A stretch of 64,000 bases of DNA from Nitrospira sp. BO4. GTDB lineage: Bacteria > Nitrospirota > Nitrospiria > Nitrospirales > Nitrospiraceae. The notes below the pieces were generated by a model, which worked only from the letters and a program-made list of their open reading frames with translations, had not been told where the DNA came from and searched no databases. A program made the position numbers and the translations under genes. Below, piece by piece: positions 33,575-42,819 of this stretch. The stretch covers positions 1 to 64,000 of the forward strand of contig JAMPUU010000020.1 of assembly GCA_030144965.1 (NCBI GenBank). The letters are read 5' to 3'. The first letter of the stretch is position 1. Each line of letters opens with the position of its first letter.

Positions 33575-35917
33575 CTAATCTTCGTCGTCGTCATCCCACC
33601 GGCCGTTGTCCGACTTGCCTTCCTGACGGCGCCTTATAGCCTTCCCAAACGCTTTAATAGCTTTCTGCCCCTTCTCGGGTTGGGTCTCAGGAGACACGCC
33701 CGCGATGACCTTCTCCAGGGAATCAATCGAAACATATTCTTCAACTGTTTCAAGATGAATTCTCCAATGCTCTTCTGAAATGTAATCTCGAATCCCTTGC
33801 GATGTAGAGCGGAAGAGGCATGCGGTGAGAAAAGCGATGGCTCCATCTGTCGATTCAACAAGCTTCTGAGCCCATTGCTTTGGCTTCTCAGGTTGGCCCC
33901 AAGTTTTCCAACCGTGGAGAATCGCATGCAGATGAGGGTGGTTCGATAGTTCTGCAGAAGCGGCAGCTTCCTCGACTTTTTGAACACAGATCTGTTTTAG
34001 CTCTTCCAAGTCGACATCAGTGACGCTCCAAGCGTCGGGATTATTCTTTCGCTTTTCTTCGGTTCCCTCAAGGGAGGCGGTCCTCATAGGAAGGTACAAC
34101 CCTGTTGAAGCCTTAGCGGCTTCCTTCAGAATTTGGCCTCGCTTTCCAATATCCTTTTCCTGTTTGAGATACCAGTAAATGATCCGGTTAGCGTGTACCT
34201 CGGGAGAAACCCAGGAAGAAAATACCCCTCCTCGGTGCTCAGGAAGTTCGTCGCCAACATCGAATAGTGCTGTAAGAAATGGGACAGCATGTTGAATGTT
34301 TATCGTCTGCTTATAGGCCTCAAGACGATCCAGCGCGACACTCAGGAGCTGACGCTCATTGAGGCTGCGTAATTCGGAGACAAGATTTGCCCGATCACCA
34401 ACGAGCGATAGGATCCGATCCAGTTCCGCTTGGGAGATGTCACCTTCCGGAATCGTGAGGTGAAAATATCGATCGAACACGTCAGCATGACAGACTCGTT
34501 GTTCTCTGAACCATGTATCTTCAAATCCAGAACCATACCCGTGTCCACCAAAGACCCACTCTGCCGGCGGAAATAATTGCTTGATAATCTCTTGTACATG
34601 AGGCCGATTCGGTTCAGAGGCTTGGTTCACTAATGACTGCACATGCTCCCGCATTCGTGCCTCAATTGTGCTATTGCCCGAACTGCTCTCTCGGAGGTCA
34701 GTTAACTCCCGTTTTGCGTCAGGGAGCTTTTGATAGACGTCCTGTTCAAATACCCGGAGCACTTCAAGGGCTATTAGGTCTATCGGATTAACTTCAAAAC
34801 TTCCTGTTCCTCGGAACAAGGAGAGGTGGAATGAAAGCGTAGCAAGATACCGATAAACATCTCGCAAAGTTTGGAAGAATGGACGAAGTCCCCCGACGAA
34901 CAAATTTCCCCAACGCTGCTGATCGAAATGCCTTTGGACTTTCTCGTCTCCGAGGAATTCGTCAAGCCCGGTAAAGAGCACTTTCTCAAGCCGGGCCTGC
35001 TCAAGCCGCGGGATGTCAAACCCGACTTGGACAATCTTTTCGAGGAATTCTCGTCCGCTAATGGCCGGCGGAGAATCCAAGCTACGCTCGACGATGTCTC
35101 GTTGGAAAAGCAGAAGGTAGATCACATTGGGAAAGTCGGCATTGGCCTTGACCAGTTGGAACAACAGCCTAATCCCCTCTGCGGTCAGCCGATCAACATC
35201 ATCCATTACGACGAGAACTGGGTTTTTCAGTTTTCGCAATAGAGCTGACAGATCTTCTTTCAGTTCCGCTCGGCTCAGGGTTTCCGCTTGCGATGTTACT
35301 TCAAAAACAGATGCCACTTTTTCACTGAGCGTTCCGATCCAATCATAAAGTTGGTTCAGTACAAGAAGAACCAGTGCAATAAGGCCAATCATGGTCGAGC
35401 TGCCCTTGAGCCAATGCGTTTCAGGAATACTATTGGCAAGTCCCGTGGCCGCTACAATTCCAACAAGAATTAGAATTAGCTTGCGAAGTCCGGTGGCGAC
35501 AAATGAGCCAGCCTTCCAGGTAGCAGCATAGACTCGCCATCTCTCCGCACGTTTCTTCGCGGTTTCACCGGTATCCGTTCGACCCAGGACGAGTCCGATT
35601 TCCCGGAAGAATGCCTCCGCAACCCTGTCTTCCCCGGACCATTGCCATGGATTGAACTCGAGGATCGCGGGTATAGAATCCCCCTTGGCCGAACGGAGAG
35701 ATTCCAGCACCATGTTTTTAATCGACGATTTCCCAGATCCCCATGCCCCATACAACGCGATGACAAGGCTCTCCTGATCCTTCCAGCCTTTGATCGAAGA
35801 AGCGATGGAGTTTGCGAAGTCGGTCCTCCCAAGACGATCTTCAGTGTGGGATGCGATAGGCCGATCGGAAGAGAACCGGTGCTTCGTGGATTCGCTAATT
35901 GTCGGATCCTTTTCCAT
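33575..35917 (-). CDS. KAP-family P-loop NTPase
   Basis: A 780-residue KAP NTPase. Walker A is GAWGSGKSS (residues 57-65), followed by the family hallmark EFNPWQWSGED and a Walker B VVMDDVDRLT. As in most KAP proteins, a pair of transmembrane helices (LILILVGIVAATGLANSIP and LIALVLLVLNQL) is inserted between Walker A and Walker B, placing the NTPase at the membrane. The C-terminal 400 residues are helical. KAP NTPases include animal Kidins220 and several bacterial anti-phage proteins. The start is uncertain: ATG 35917 was used, but an upstream GTG at 35965 would overlap the preceding gene, as co-translated pairs do. Confidence 0.85.
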   Translation of the reverse strand: MEKDPTISESTKHRFSSDRPIASHTEDRLGRTDFANSIASSIKGWKDQESLVIALYGAWGSGKSSIKNMVLESLRSAKGDSIPAILEFNPWQWSGEDRVAEAFFREIGLVLGRTDTGETAKKRAERWRVYAATWKAGSFVATGLRKLILILVGIVAATGLANSIPETHWLKGSSTMIGLIALVLLVLNQLYDWIGTLSEKVASVFEVTSQAETLSRAELKEDLSALLRKLKNPVLVVMDDVDRLTAEGIRLLFQLVKANADFPNVIYLLLFQRDIVERSLDSPPAISGREFLEKIVQVGFDIPRLEQARLEKVLFTGLDEFLGDEKVQRHFDQQRWGNLFVGGLRPFFQTLRDVYRYLATLSFHLSLFRGTGSFEVNPIDLIALEVLRVFEQDVYQKLPDAKRELTDLRESSSGNSTIEARMREHVQSLVNQASEPNRPHVQEIIKQLFPPAEWVFGGHGYGSGFEDTWFREQRVCHADVFDRYFHLTIPEGDISQAELDRILSLVGDRANLVSELRSLNERQLLSVALDRLEAYKQTINIQHAVPFLTALFDVGDELPEHRGGVFSSWVSPEVHANRIIYWYLKQEKDIGKRGQILKEAAKASTGLYLPMRTASLEGTEEKRKNNPDAWSVTDVDLEELKQICVQKVEEAAASAELSNHPHLHAILHGWKTWGQPEKPKQWAQKLVESTDGAIAFLTACLFRSTSQGIRDYISEEHWRIHLETVEEYVSIDSLEKVIAGVSPETQPEKGQKAIKAFGKAIRRRQEGKSDNGRWDDDDED

Positions 35918-35936
35918 GATCGGTTTGATGGTCGCT

Positions 35937-36731
35937 TCAATCAGCGAATGGATCCAGACAAGCACGGTTTGCGACTGGAAATTCCAACCTCGTCGTGCGA
36001 GTTCCTACTGCCGGAATCCCGCCCCCAGAACGGATGTACGAACCCACACAACCTCGTGGCTCGAAGTTGGTGGTATCCCCAAGGTCAATCCACTGATACA
36101 AGTCCAAGCCATAGATGCACATCCACGTACCATTGTCGGCCTGGCTCCAGACACATTCGTAGCGGCACTTACTGTTTCGGCAGACAATCCGATCCAAGGT
36201 GCCAGTCGCTCGATTTCGTTTCAGTTCCTTCACAAACTCGGGAACCGCCTCCATAACCGACCTGATTTTCGGGCCGTTTGCCGTAGGCTCTGCTTCTGGT
36301 ACTGGGGGGCACGTCGAGAATGGAGTGTCTTCTGGCAAATACTCGGAATATAGTGCTGCGTGGAATCCACGAATCCACCGGTGGATAATGGCCCTGAAAT
36401 CCAAACCGCCGACGGCGAGAGCGAGCGAACCGTTTTCAAAGCGACCCGCGGATACTCGAAACTTTTTGTGCTTCGGATTTGGACTGCGACCGTGAATGAC
36501 ACCTACAAGCTGTCCGATCACTTGGTCGTCAGGAGATTGTTTCGCATTGCACATTCTGTGAGTAGGAAGGATGAGCGGGAAATCCCGATCGGCAAGGGCA
36601 AAGAGCCCTGACGGCGGCAAATGGTCTCGGTCCGGCTCTTCTGCGCGACCGAAGCCGTTGCCACACAAATAGCAGAATTTAAGATTTCTAACGCCTCGGA
36701 TGGCTCTCTGGTTATCAAGTACAAGAGACAT
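35937..36731 (-). CDS. HNH-like protein paired with the KAP NTPase
   Basis: A 264-residue protein with an N-terminal HNH-like zinc finger: FCYLCGNGF (residues about 19-27), DRDHLPPSGLF (34-44), LPTHRMCNAKQSPDD (55-69). The DH pair and the later H-xx-CN give a layout seen in HNH nucleases. The middle has a GFHAALYSEYLPEDTPF segment and a late cysteine pair (CRNSKCRYEC). It ends 19 bases before the KAP start codon, or overlaps it if the GTG is used, so the two genes form a unit. It could be the nuclease effector of a KAP-controlled defence pair. Confidence 0.65.
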   Translation of the reverse strand: MSLVLDNQRAIRGVRNLKFCYLCGNGFGRAEEPDRDHLPPSGLFALADRDFPLILPTHRMCNAKQSPDDQVIGQLVGVIHGRSPNPKHKKFRVSAGRFENGSLALAVGGLDFRAIIHRWIRGFHAALYSEYLPEDTPFSTCPPVPEAEPTANGPKIRSVMEAVPEFVKELKRNRATGTLDRIVCRNSKCRYECVWSQADNGTWMCIYGLDLYQWIDLGDTTNFEPRGCVGSYIRSGGGIPAVGTRTTRLEFPVANRACLDPFAD

Positions 36732-37545
36732 GATTCAACCCGGCCCACCTCGACTAGCGGAGTCGGATAAGGCTAGGCTTGCGGCGATTCGCTGTCAAGG
36801 ATGACAATGTCAAGATGCTCAAGTATCAGTGCCCCAGCGGGAACCTTACCCAAGAAGGTGCGTTTTCAGATCTGAATTGTGGCAAACAAATTTAGTCTAA
36901 CGGGTGGAGTGCGAGTTGCAAGCTGACAATTTGTCGGCCTCTAGCGTACTCTCGCATGCCTACACAAGCAAAAACCGAAGACGAAGAACGCCGTCGCCTG
37001 CGCCGCCAACCCCAATGAGAACTTAGTCTAATGAACCTTAATCCAGTGGTAGGAGAGACGTTCGGCCCCCGCTCCCGTGTCCATCCCTTCAACCTTTTCG
37101 CGTTGGTCGCACCAGAAATTGAAGCGTCTCTCCATCCATGGGCTTGGTCATCCCAGACCGAAACTTGGACTGGCGGTGCCGGCGGACTTGCCATTGACGG
37201 ATGAAACCCATTCCAACGACCACAGACACCAGCCCGCTGAGAATCCACCAGACATCCATAGCATGTCCTTAGTAACAAATGGCTGAGGTCATACAATTGC
37301 AATAGACATAAGTGTCCTACAATCAATTGGACCCCTCGGGTTGGTGCTGCTGTGCCATACCTCCTTGCGATCCGAGCTAAGTGTGTTTGGTCACGCTAGC
37401 CTCGTTTCGAAACGGACATGGGCAGTCCTTCCCTTCATTCAATGCACATTTATTGGTTTGTTTACTGTTCATACGTACTGATTTGACATTAAAAATACGA
37501 GGGAGTAAAGACAGGGTCCCACCTGTACCCCGAAAGGAGGGCGCC
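36732..37545. other. intergenic region between HNH-KAP and PhoD-like genes
   Basis: About 800 bases with divergent promoters expected at both ends. It contains a left resolvase half-site-like TGTCCTACAATCAA at 37313-37326. Some frames are open on both strands (36892-37326 region) but lack start signals. The stretch just upstream of the PhoD-like gene is AT-rich. Confidence 0.45.
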
Positions 37546-39651
37546 ATGAATTATGGGCTTCTCGCCTTTGTCCCTATACCACGGTTCAAAATTAAGAACA
37601 CTGAAATTGAAAAAGTAACAGTACCACTCCTAAGGATTACCGATGGAGTCAGAGAGATTTATGCCACTGAAAAAGGTGACGCTAAGCTCCTCGCTAGCTC
37701 ACAGATTGTACTCAGCTCTTATCTGCTGTTCAAAAAGGCTGCTGGCCTTGTCGAAATTTCTCGTTTCGTCAAACTTGATGAGGCACAACGAAAGAATCGA
37801 TACACCTATGGTGCGGGAGATCGAGCACAGTTGCTTGAGAACGAGGGGTGGCATAAGGAGAAGGTCTTAGGATACGGTGCCTTGCGGTTATTCGACGGCG
37901 CTATGGCATTGCCTGTGTTGGATTTTGTTGATAAAGATCAACAGATAATTTCATCAGTCCTTGGATTTTATGCTTTTGATCTAGGTGATGTTATTGAGAA
38001 GGTACTCAATCCCATAGAATTGTTTGATGATTTGTATGAGAGAGGGAAGGACTGGTTAGAGGGCCTTAATACCCCTGCCTTTAATCCAGAACAAGATCCT
38101 GGTGGGCCTACAAGGTTTTTCATGTTGCAGCGAGGGATAGGCACTGACAACGCGTCTGTCTGGATAGGCCGATTCGCAAGATCTAAACCAACCATAGAAT
38201 CTAATCTCTTGTACATTGACGTGGATGGAAACAAAAGCTTGCCGATTCCGCCAAATGTTTGGAAGTCGTCAATCCAGGATATGAATGCTTACAAATGTTA
38301 TTACCATGTGGCACAGCTGAAGGGATTGAAGCCAAATAGCACGCAAACTATTGTATTTCAGGAAGCAGGAGGAGATGGGTCGGCTTGCACGGTGGTTACC
38401 TCGCCAACCGGTCTGAAAGTAAAAGCTCAATTGGATAAGCTCTCTATTATTGGAGGCAAAGTAACAGTGACACGCGGTACTGAAGAAGACTTTACTGCTC
38501 CAGCTGCAAAAAAGGCAGAAGCATGGAGCAGGACCTTTCGCACCTGGTTTAATAATATTCCAAGAAAGGGCGACCGTGATCTAAGTACATTTACTGTATT
38601 CTTAGGATCATGCTATTCAAGCTTTCGAGATCCACACCATATCCTACCTGGGTACCATAAATTGTGTTGGTCCCATGGTATTCATCCTGATTTGCATTTT
38701 TTTGCGGGCGATCAAGTTTATTTGGATTCGCCATGGCATGAATACGAACTCAGATATACAACCGACCAGCTTCGAACCAAATTCACGAACAGATATTTAA
38801 GATTTTTGGGTGGTCTATGGATGCTTGCTTACAATGCCGGTAACATCTTTATATCGGATGACCATGAGTTCCATAACGACTATCCGAATCCATCGTTTAT
38901 TCTACCGTTACAGAACGAAGAATACCGGACGACTTGGCAAAGCATTGCAAAGAAACTTTTCGTCGATATTCAAAACCCGTCGCCGACTTATGTTTTTTCC
39001 ATAGGAAATGACATAACATTTTTTGTAGCAGACGCTCGAATTAATCGAAAAGACCCTAACTTCATGAAGCAAGAGGATATGGAGAGACTTAAGATTTGGA
39101 TTCAGAGTCTGAATTGCCCGGGTGTAATCCTATCGAGTCAAGCAATACTGGACACAGCGAATGGAAGTGAAAAGAACCTGACGGATTTCCCACAATTTGT
39201 TCAACTCTGCACCGCAATATCTAACTCGCCACACGATATCATTTTTATGACAGGAGATGTCCATTTTGGCCGCGTAGCTCAGGTGCAGCTGAAATCTGGT
39301 AAATGGCTTTACGAAATTATTTCCTCTCCGCTGAATCTTGTCCAAGATAGAACGGGGAACATGTCCGGAATATTGGCGAGAAAGGCATGGAAACTTGGTG
39401 TGGACAAGGACCCAGAAAGTTTCCCTCAGGTGCCAGTACCAGAGGTCTCTCCAAGCAAAATTAAGTACCTTAAGGCAGTGTCTGCAAAGGAGAGCGACCC
39501 CGATCGAACAGCCGAGAACTTTTTTACTATCACATTTTCAAAAAAACCCGCTGGTGGGGTGCTCGCTGACATAAAGGCTTGGTTGCCGCGAAGACATCCG
39601 GAGTTGGCGAGCCTCTATCTTGACTTTGAACAAACGCTCGAACTTAATTGA
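37546..39651 (+). CDS. PhoD-like metallophosphatase domain protein
   Basis: A 701-residue protein whose C-terminal half is a PhoD-like metal-dependent phosphatase: LGSCYSSFRD (about residue 355), FFAGDQVYLD (about 385), ISDDHEFHNDY (about 436) and MTGDVHFGR (about 567) supply the metal-binding Asp and His residues. The N-terminal 350 residues are beta-rich with an Ig-like part that may be the PhoD_N-like domain. No signal peptide is seen, so unlike classical PhoD it may act in the cytoplasm. AAAGGAGGG with ideal spacing fixes the ATG at 37546. It is markedly AT-richer than the flanking chromosome. Substrate unknown. Confidence 0.82.
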   Translation: MNYGLLAFVPIPRFKIKNTEIEKVTVPLLRITDGVREIYATEKGDAKLLASSQIVLSSYLLFKKAAGLVEISRFVKLDEAQRKNRYTYGAGDRAQLLENEGWHKEKVLGYGALRLFDGAMALPVLDFVDKDQQIISSVLGFYAFDLGDVIEKVLNPIELFDDLYERGKDWLEGLNTPAFNPEQDPGGPTRFFMLQRGIGTDNASVWIGRFARSKPTIESNLLYIDVDGNKSLPIPPNVWKSSIQDMNAYKCYYHVAQLKGLKPNSTQTIVFQEAGGDGSACTVVTSPTGLKVKAQLDKLSIIGGKVTVTRGTEEDFTAPAAKKAEAWSRTFRTWFNNIPRKGDRDLSTFTVFLGSCYSSFRDPHHILPGYHKLCWSHGIHPDLHFFAGDQVYLDSPWHEYELRYTTDQLRTKFTNRYLRFLGGLWMLAYNAGNIFISDDHEFHNDYPNPSFILPLQNEEYRTTWQSIAKKLFVDIQNPSPTYVFSIGNDITFFVADARINRKDPNFMKQEDMERLKIWIQSLNCPGVILSSQAILDTANGSEKNLTDFPQFVQLCTAISNSPHDIIFMTGDVHFGRVAQVQLKSGKWLYEIISSPLNLVQDRTGNMSGILARKAWKLGVDKDPESFPQVPVPEVSPSKIKYLKAVSAKESDPDRTAENFFTITFSKKPAGGVLADIKAWLPRRHPELASLYLDFEQTLELN

Positions 39652-40086
39652 ATTTCCACATTGTTCGCCTGTAATTGGCATTAATTAAGATGGGAAAAGC
39701 GTGAACGTCGTATGTTTTCTAGAGTCGCTTCAGCTTCCGTTAGTTTTGGCGGAGCGCACCAACCTACCGGCCTTATTTTGCCCAACGACTCGGGTATCTT
39801 TACGATCGTCGGGGGAAAATGGAAATTCTAGACCAGGGCCTACATCCCGTTATTTCAGAGCATTACTTCGGGAGGTTGACCAAGTTAGGTAGAGATCCCC
39901 TTGCATTTCTGCCAATTCGGACAAAACGCCGTCCGATTCTCCCCGATCCATTTCGGCCACAATATGTATGAGTACGCGCACTCCTTCCTTTCGTAATACG
40001 TGTAGTTCGCTCGTGAGATCACCCGACAATTCATTGCCTGGTCGTGATAAAGCGAGTAGAATCCGGCTTCAATTGAGAAAACCCGC
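39652..40086. other. intergenic region before the lipoprotein array
   Basis: About 430 bases with no supported gene. Several AT-rich blocks (around 39660-39690) could hold a promoter or the end of transcription of the PhoD-like gene. No clear hairpin followed by a T-run was found. Confidence 0.45.
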
Positions 40087-40473
40087 ATGAACAGAGGAAC
40101 TCTCCTCGCGGTCGTAGCCACGGCTTTTCTAGCAAGCAATCTCATGGCTTGTGTCAGTGGTCGAACCCCCCACAAATTCCATCCATACGGCAAGGAGGTC
40201 ACTTGTTTTGAACCTCCAAAAGACGTCGTGGAAAAGGGAGGAGGAGTAGATGCCAGTATTGCAATCAAGGAAATTGGTGAGGTTTTAAAGGCGAGTGGAT
40301 CAGCAAAGGTAGACACTCAAAGGATTCGTGAAATATCGACAGGAGTGAATGATTTCGAAGTTTTGGAGTTTCGCTTCTGTACTCAATATGGGAATGAAGT
40401 CCTGACCCCACAAGAATATCAAAAGTTCCAGACAGAGGTCCTCCCCATCCTCCATTCGTCTAAAAACAAGTAG
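40087..40473 (+). CDS. short lipoprotein, truncated paralogue
   Basis: A 128-residue protein with a lipoprotein signal: hydrophobic LLAVVATAFLASNLMAC with the lipobox LMAC (Cys22). The mature part, CVSGRTPHKF ... TCFEPPKDVV ... IKEIGEVLKA ... RIREISTGVNDFEVLEFRFC, is about 60 percent like residues 20-130 of the 305-residue lipoprotein at 41336. It ends where the longer paralogue continues for 170 more residues, so it is a deletion derivative; a remnant of the missing gene end lies at 40562. Anchored in a membrane; function unknown. Confidence 0.7.
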   Translation: MNRGTLLAVVATAFLASNLMACVSGRTPHKFHPYGKEVTCFEPPKDVVEKGGGVDASIAIKEIGEVLKASGSAKVDTQRIREISTGVNDFEVLEFRFCTQYGNEVLTPQEYQKFQTEVLPILHSSKNK

Positions 40474-40491
40474 GGTGTCTGGATCTGCCTA

Positions 40492-40512
40492 TTTGGCAGA
40501 TCGGCGCAGGGA
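40492..40512 (+). terminator. hairpin after the short lipoprotein gene
   Basis: GATCTGCC (40492-40499), loop TATTT, GGCAGATC (40505-40512): a perfect 8-bp stem 18 bases after the stop codon. No T-run follows, so it may act as a processing site or weak terminator. Confidence 0.4.
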
Positions 40513-40561
40513 AGGAGGAGCGGTCGGATTAGAAATCCCAGAAGTAAGTGGTGAGCTAAAT

Positions 40562-40665
40562 GGCCTTATTATCGGTCCCACGACTCCAGGGTTTTTATGT
40601 CCCATCAGTAAGCACCCAACAGGAGGTGTGGAATGGCGAACCTAGCAGGGGCTTTACTAGGAATT
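40562..40665 (+). repeat. duplicated 3' end of the lipoprotein gene and start of its neighbour
   Basis: This stretch matches 42205-42305 at roughly 75-80 percent. Both contain GGCCTT-TTATCGGTCC-ACGACTCCAGGGTTTTT, a TGTCCCATC stop region, then AGGAG and GAACCTAGCA. It is the surviving 3' end of a full-length lipoprotein gene whose middle was deleted, followed by the intact start of the 115-residue secreted gene. Confidence 0.7.
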
Positions 40666-40980
40666 CTGTTTTTTGTAAGCGCACCATCGCTCGCGTTTCC
40701 CCAAGCATCAGGGAGATCAGTCCCGCAGCCGCAGCAGCCGCCGCCGTCGCCGTCTAGCGGTATTGGATCTGGTCTATTAGACAATAGCGGGGTTTTTTTA
40801 GATTTGGAAAATGGTCCATTGAAGTCTGGCCAAAGCGGTACGAATACCGGGACTTTTGGCAATCAATGTATTACAGAAATTGGCAGGTGCAACACTGAGA
40901 AGGCGCAGCCTCTAGGATCAGAATGTAAATGTTATGATTTTGACGACAGAAAATGGGTCCAGGGTAAAGTGAAAAAATAA
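40633..40980 (+). CDS. small secreted proline-rich protein
   Basis: A 115-residue protein with an N-terminal signal peptide (MANLAGALLGILFFVSAPSLAF, likely cleavage after AF or near residue 22) and a proline/glutamine-rich spacer (PQPQQPPPSPS), then a C-terminal part with four cysteines (NQCITEIGRCN and ECKCYDF) that may form two disulfides. AGGAGG lies seven bases before the ATG. A decayed copy of its start follows the second lipoprotein gene. Exported; function unknown. Confidence 0.6.
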   Translation: MANLAGALLGILFFVSAPSLAFPQASGRSVPQPQQPPPSPSSGIGSGLLDNSGVFLDLENGPLKSGQSGTNTGTFGNQCITEIGRCNTEKAQPLGSECKCYDFDDRKWVQGKVKK

Positions 40981-41335
40981 GGACTAATGTTGGAGACCGG
41001 CCGGAGGTGATTGCACTTGGGAGAACGATAATGACCGACCACAATGTCTATTTCGGTAATTTAGCAATTTGTGTCCAAACGTGCGAGACAAGATCCTGCA
41101 TATCCTTCATTCGTCTGAAAAAAGTAGGATGTCTAGATCTGGCTACTCCCATAAACATTCACTTCTTTGTTTTCTAGAGTTCTTTTTCAATGTTACCAAG
41201 TTTAATCGGTCGGCGTGAGATACGTGCATATTGAACCAGCATTTATGCTTTAACTCCTTGAAGTCCTAAGGCCCCCTGAAGTATACCGTTTGCACAGGAG
41301 AACCTGCTGTATTAACCCGAGGGAGGAGGAGCCTA
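40981..41335. other. gap holding a third remnant of the lipoprotein gene
   Basis: Within about 350 bases, 41098-41143 (ATCC-TCATTCGTCT-AAAA-AAGTAGG-TGTCT-GATCTG) closely matches the end of the short lipoprotein gene and the following hairpin arm at about 40446-40498. It is the trace of another duplicated copy, otherwise lost. No intact gene is present. Confidence 0.6.
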
Positions 41336-42253
41336 GTGAATTACGGACGATCAGGCGTCGTTCTATTTCTAGTGTGCATATTTCTTAGCGCTTGCGTCTC
41401 TGGAAGAACGGTCCACGAGCTTGTTCGAGCCGACGGCTCAAAAGTGAAATGTTTTGAACCTCCCCCTGACGTCGTCTTGAAAAAAGGGGACGCGAAGATT
41501 TCAGCTGCCGTTAAAGAGATTGGTGACATCGTCAAGGCCGACGCGAGTACAGAACTGAGCACGGAACGAATTCGTGAGATCTCAAAAGAAGTCAATGATT
41601 ATGAAATCATTGAATTCCGGATGTGTACGCAGTATGGAAACAATGCTATCGGGCCAGCTGAGTACCAGCGTTTTCTAACTGAGGTTTTACCCATCTTGCG
41701 ATCTTCAGCGAAGCCAGACTTAACGTCAGACACTGAATTAAGGTTCGAGGCGGACCTTAAAGAAGCTAAGTTTATAAGACATTCAAGGACAAATATGGTG
41801 CGGGCGGAGTTTCATTGGTGGCTTAGGCCTGTGGTACTCGATAATCAAAAATCCGCTCACATCTTTATCGGAAGGGCTACAATTTACAATGACGAAGTGC
41901 TTGATCCGGCAGTGCTACAGGATATGGAAAACGGAAAGTGCAGGAGAGTAAAGAGCTGTCTCGGGAATAAAGTGTGGTACCAGTTAATCGATAATCCGAT
42001 CATTATCCGTGGAGGAACTGAGGGAAGCTATGTGACGTGGACCCCACTTATCCCAGGTAATGTGAAAGTAGTTCGCCTCGATTGGGATTTCTATCAGCGT
42101 GAGTCGGATAACAACACCTATTGCAGGGAAGTCGAGACCGAGTATGCGACCGAGGGCATTGGGATGCTAGAAACCACCGAACTAAGCGGAAAAAGAGCCA
42201 AAGGGCCTTGTTATCGGTCCTACGACTCCAGGGTTTTTCTTGTCCCATCGTAA
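41336..42253 (+). CDS. lipoprotein, full-length paralogue
   Basis: A 305-residue lipoprotein with a GTG start; GGAGGAGG precedes it by about eight bases. The signal is VVLFLVCIFLSAC with lipobox LSAC (Cys20). Residues 20-130 match the short paralogue at 40087. Residues 130-305 are a beta-rich domain containing AEFHWWLRPVVLDN, SAHIFIGRATIYND and a late cysteine set (KSCLGN, TYCREVE, GPCYRSYDSR). Anchored in the membrane and likely facing the periplasm. No family recognised. Confidence 0.7.
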   Translation: MNYGRSGVVLFLVCIFLSACVSGRTVHELVRADGSKVKCFEPPPDVVLKKGDAKISAAVKEIGDIVKADASTELSTERIREISKEVNDYEIIEFRMCTQYGNNAIGPAEYQRFLTEVLPILRSSAKPDLTSDTELRFEADLKEAKFIRHSRTNMVRAEFHWWLRPVVLDNQKSAHIFIGRATIYNDEVLDPAVLQDMENGKCRRVKSCLGNKVWYQLIDNPIIIRGGTEGSYVTWTPLIPGNVKVVRLDWDFYQRESDNNTYCREVETEYATEGIGMLETTELSGKRAKGPCYRSYDSRVFLVPS

Positions 42254-42819
42254 GGCGACAAGGAGATGTTGAATAAGGAACCTAGCATAAGCATTACTAG
42301 AAAATTGGAAACTGCAGCCTAATAGAGTTGTAAATTTCAGTTGTAGCTACCCAATGTCGCCAGTCAGCAAAATTACCCTGTTTGGTCGGTAGGGTTTCGA
42401 GCTCTGAGATCAGAAGGGGATGGTATAGTCGACCTATCAACCTCTTCTTCTCACCTAGCAAGCTCCTTCTGAACAAATCGTTCATTTGATCCAATCCTTG
42501 GTCTCTCATTTCTTTTTCAAGCAGGTATCCACATACTGATGATTGCAGACGGATAACGCACACGATCGTGACAGCATCCCTCGTATGGAGGCGAAATCAC
42601 CAGACGCAATCAATGAGGACCAGCTACTCCTATTACGATATTGCACGCTATTCGGCACTGTCGGAACTCATCGCTAGAGATTGCTGTGACGAGAATGTAC
42701 TTCGTGGTCCCTTTGCCTCTGATCGCGGAAAAGGTCAGATCACCAGCACACCTAATCAATCCCATTACCTCGTCGACGCGTGCTGACATCCCGAAGCTGC
42801 TGCGCTAGAATCCTCCCCT
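42254..42819. other. intergenic region with a decayed gene start
   Basis: The first 50 bases are a degenerate copy of the start of the small secreted gene at 40633 (GAACCTAGCA then ATTACTAG). The remaining 500 bases show no supported gene; an 88-codon leftward frame near 42297-42563 lacks a start signal. Confidence 0.45.

Noticed and set aside
25064..37330. Calling the segment between the resolvase and 37.3 kb a complete Tn3-type transposon
   Set aside because: No transposase gene and no terminal inverted repeats of about 38 bp were found; only res-like sites support it.
42297..42563. An 88-codon leftward frame after the lipoprotein gene
   Set aside because: It overlaps the decayed repeat region, lacks a start signal and has no recognisable family.
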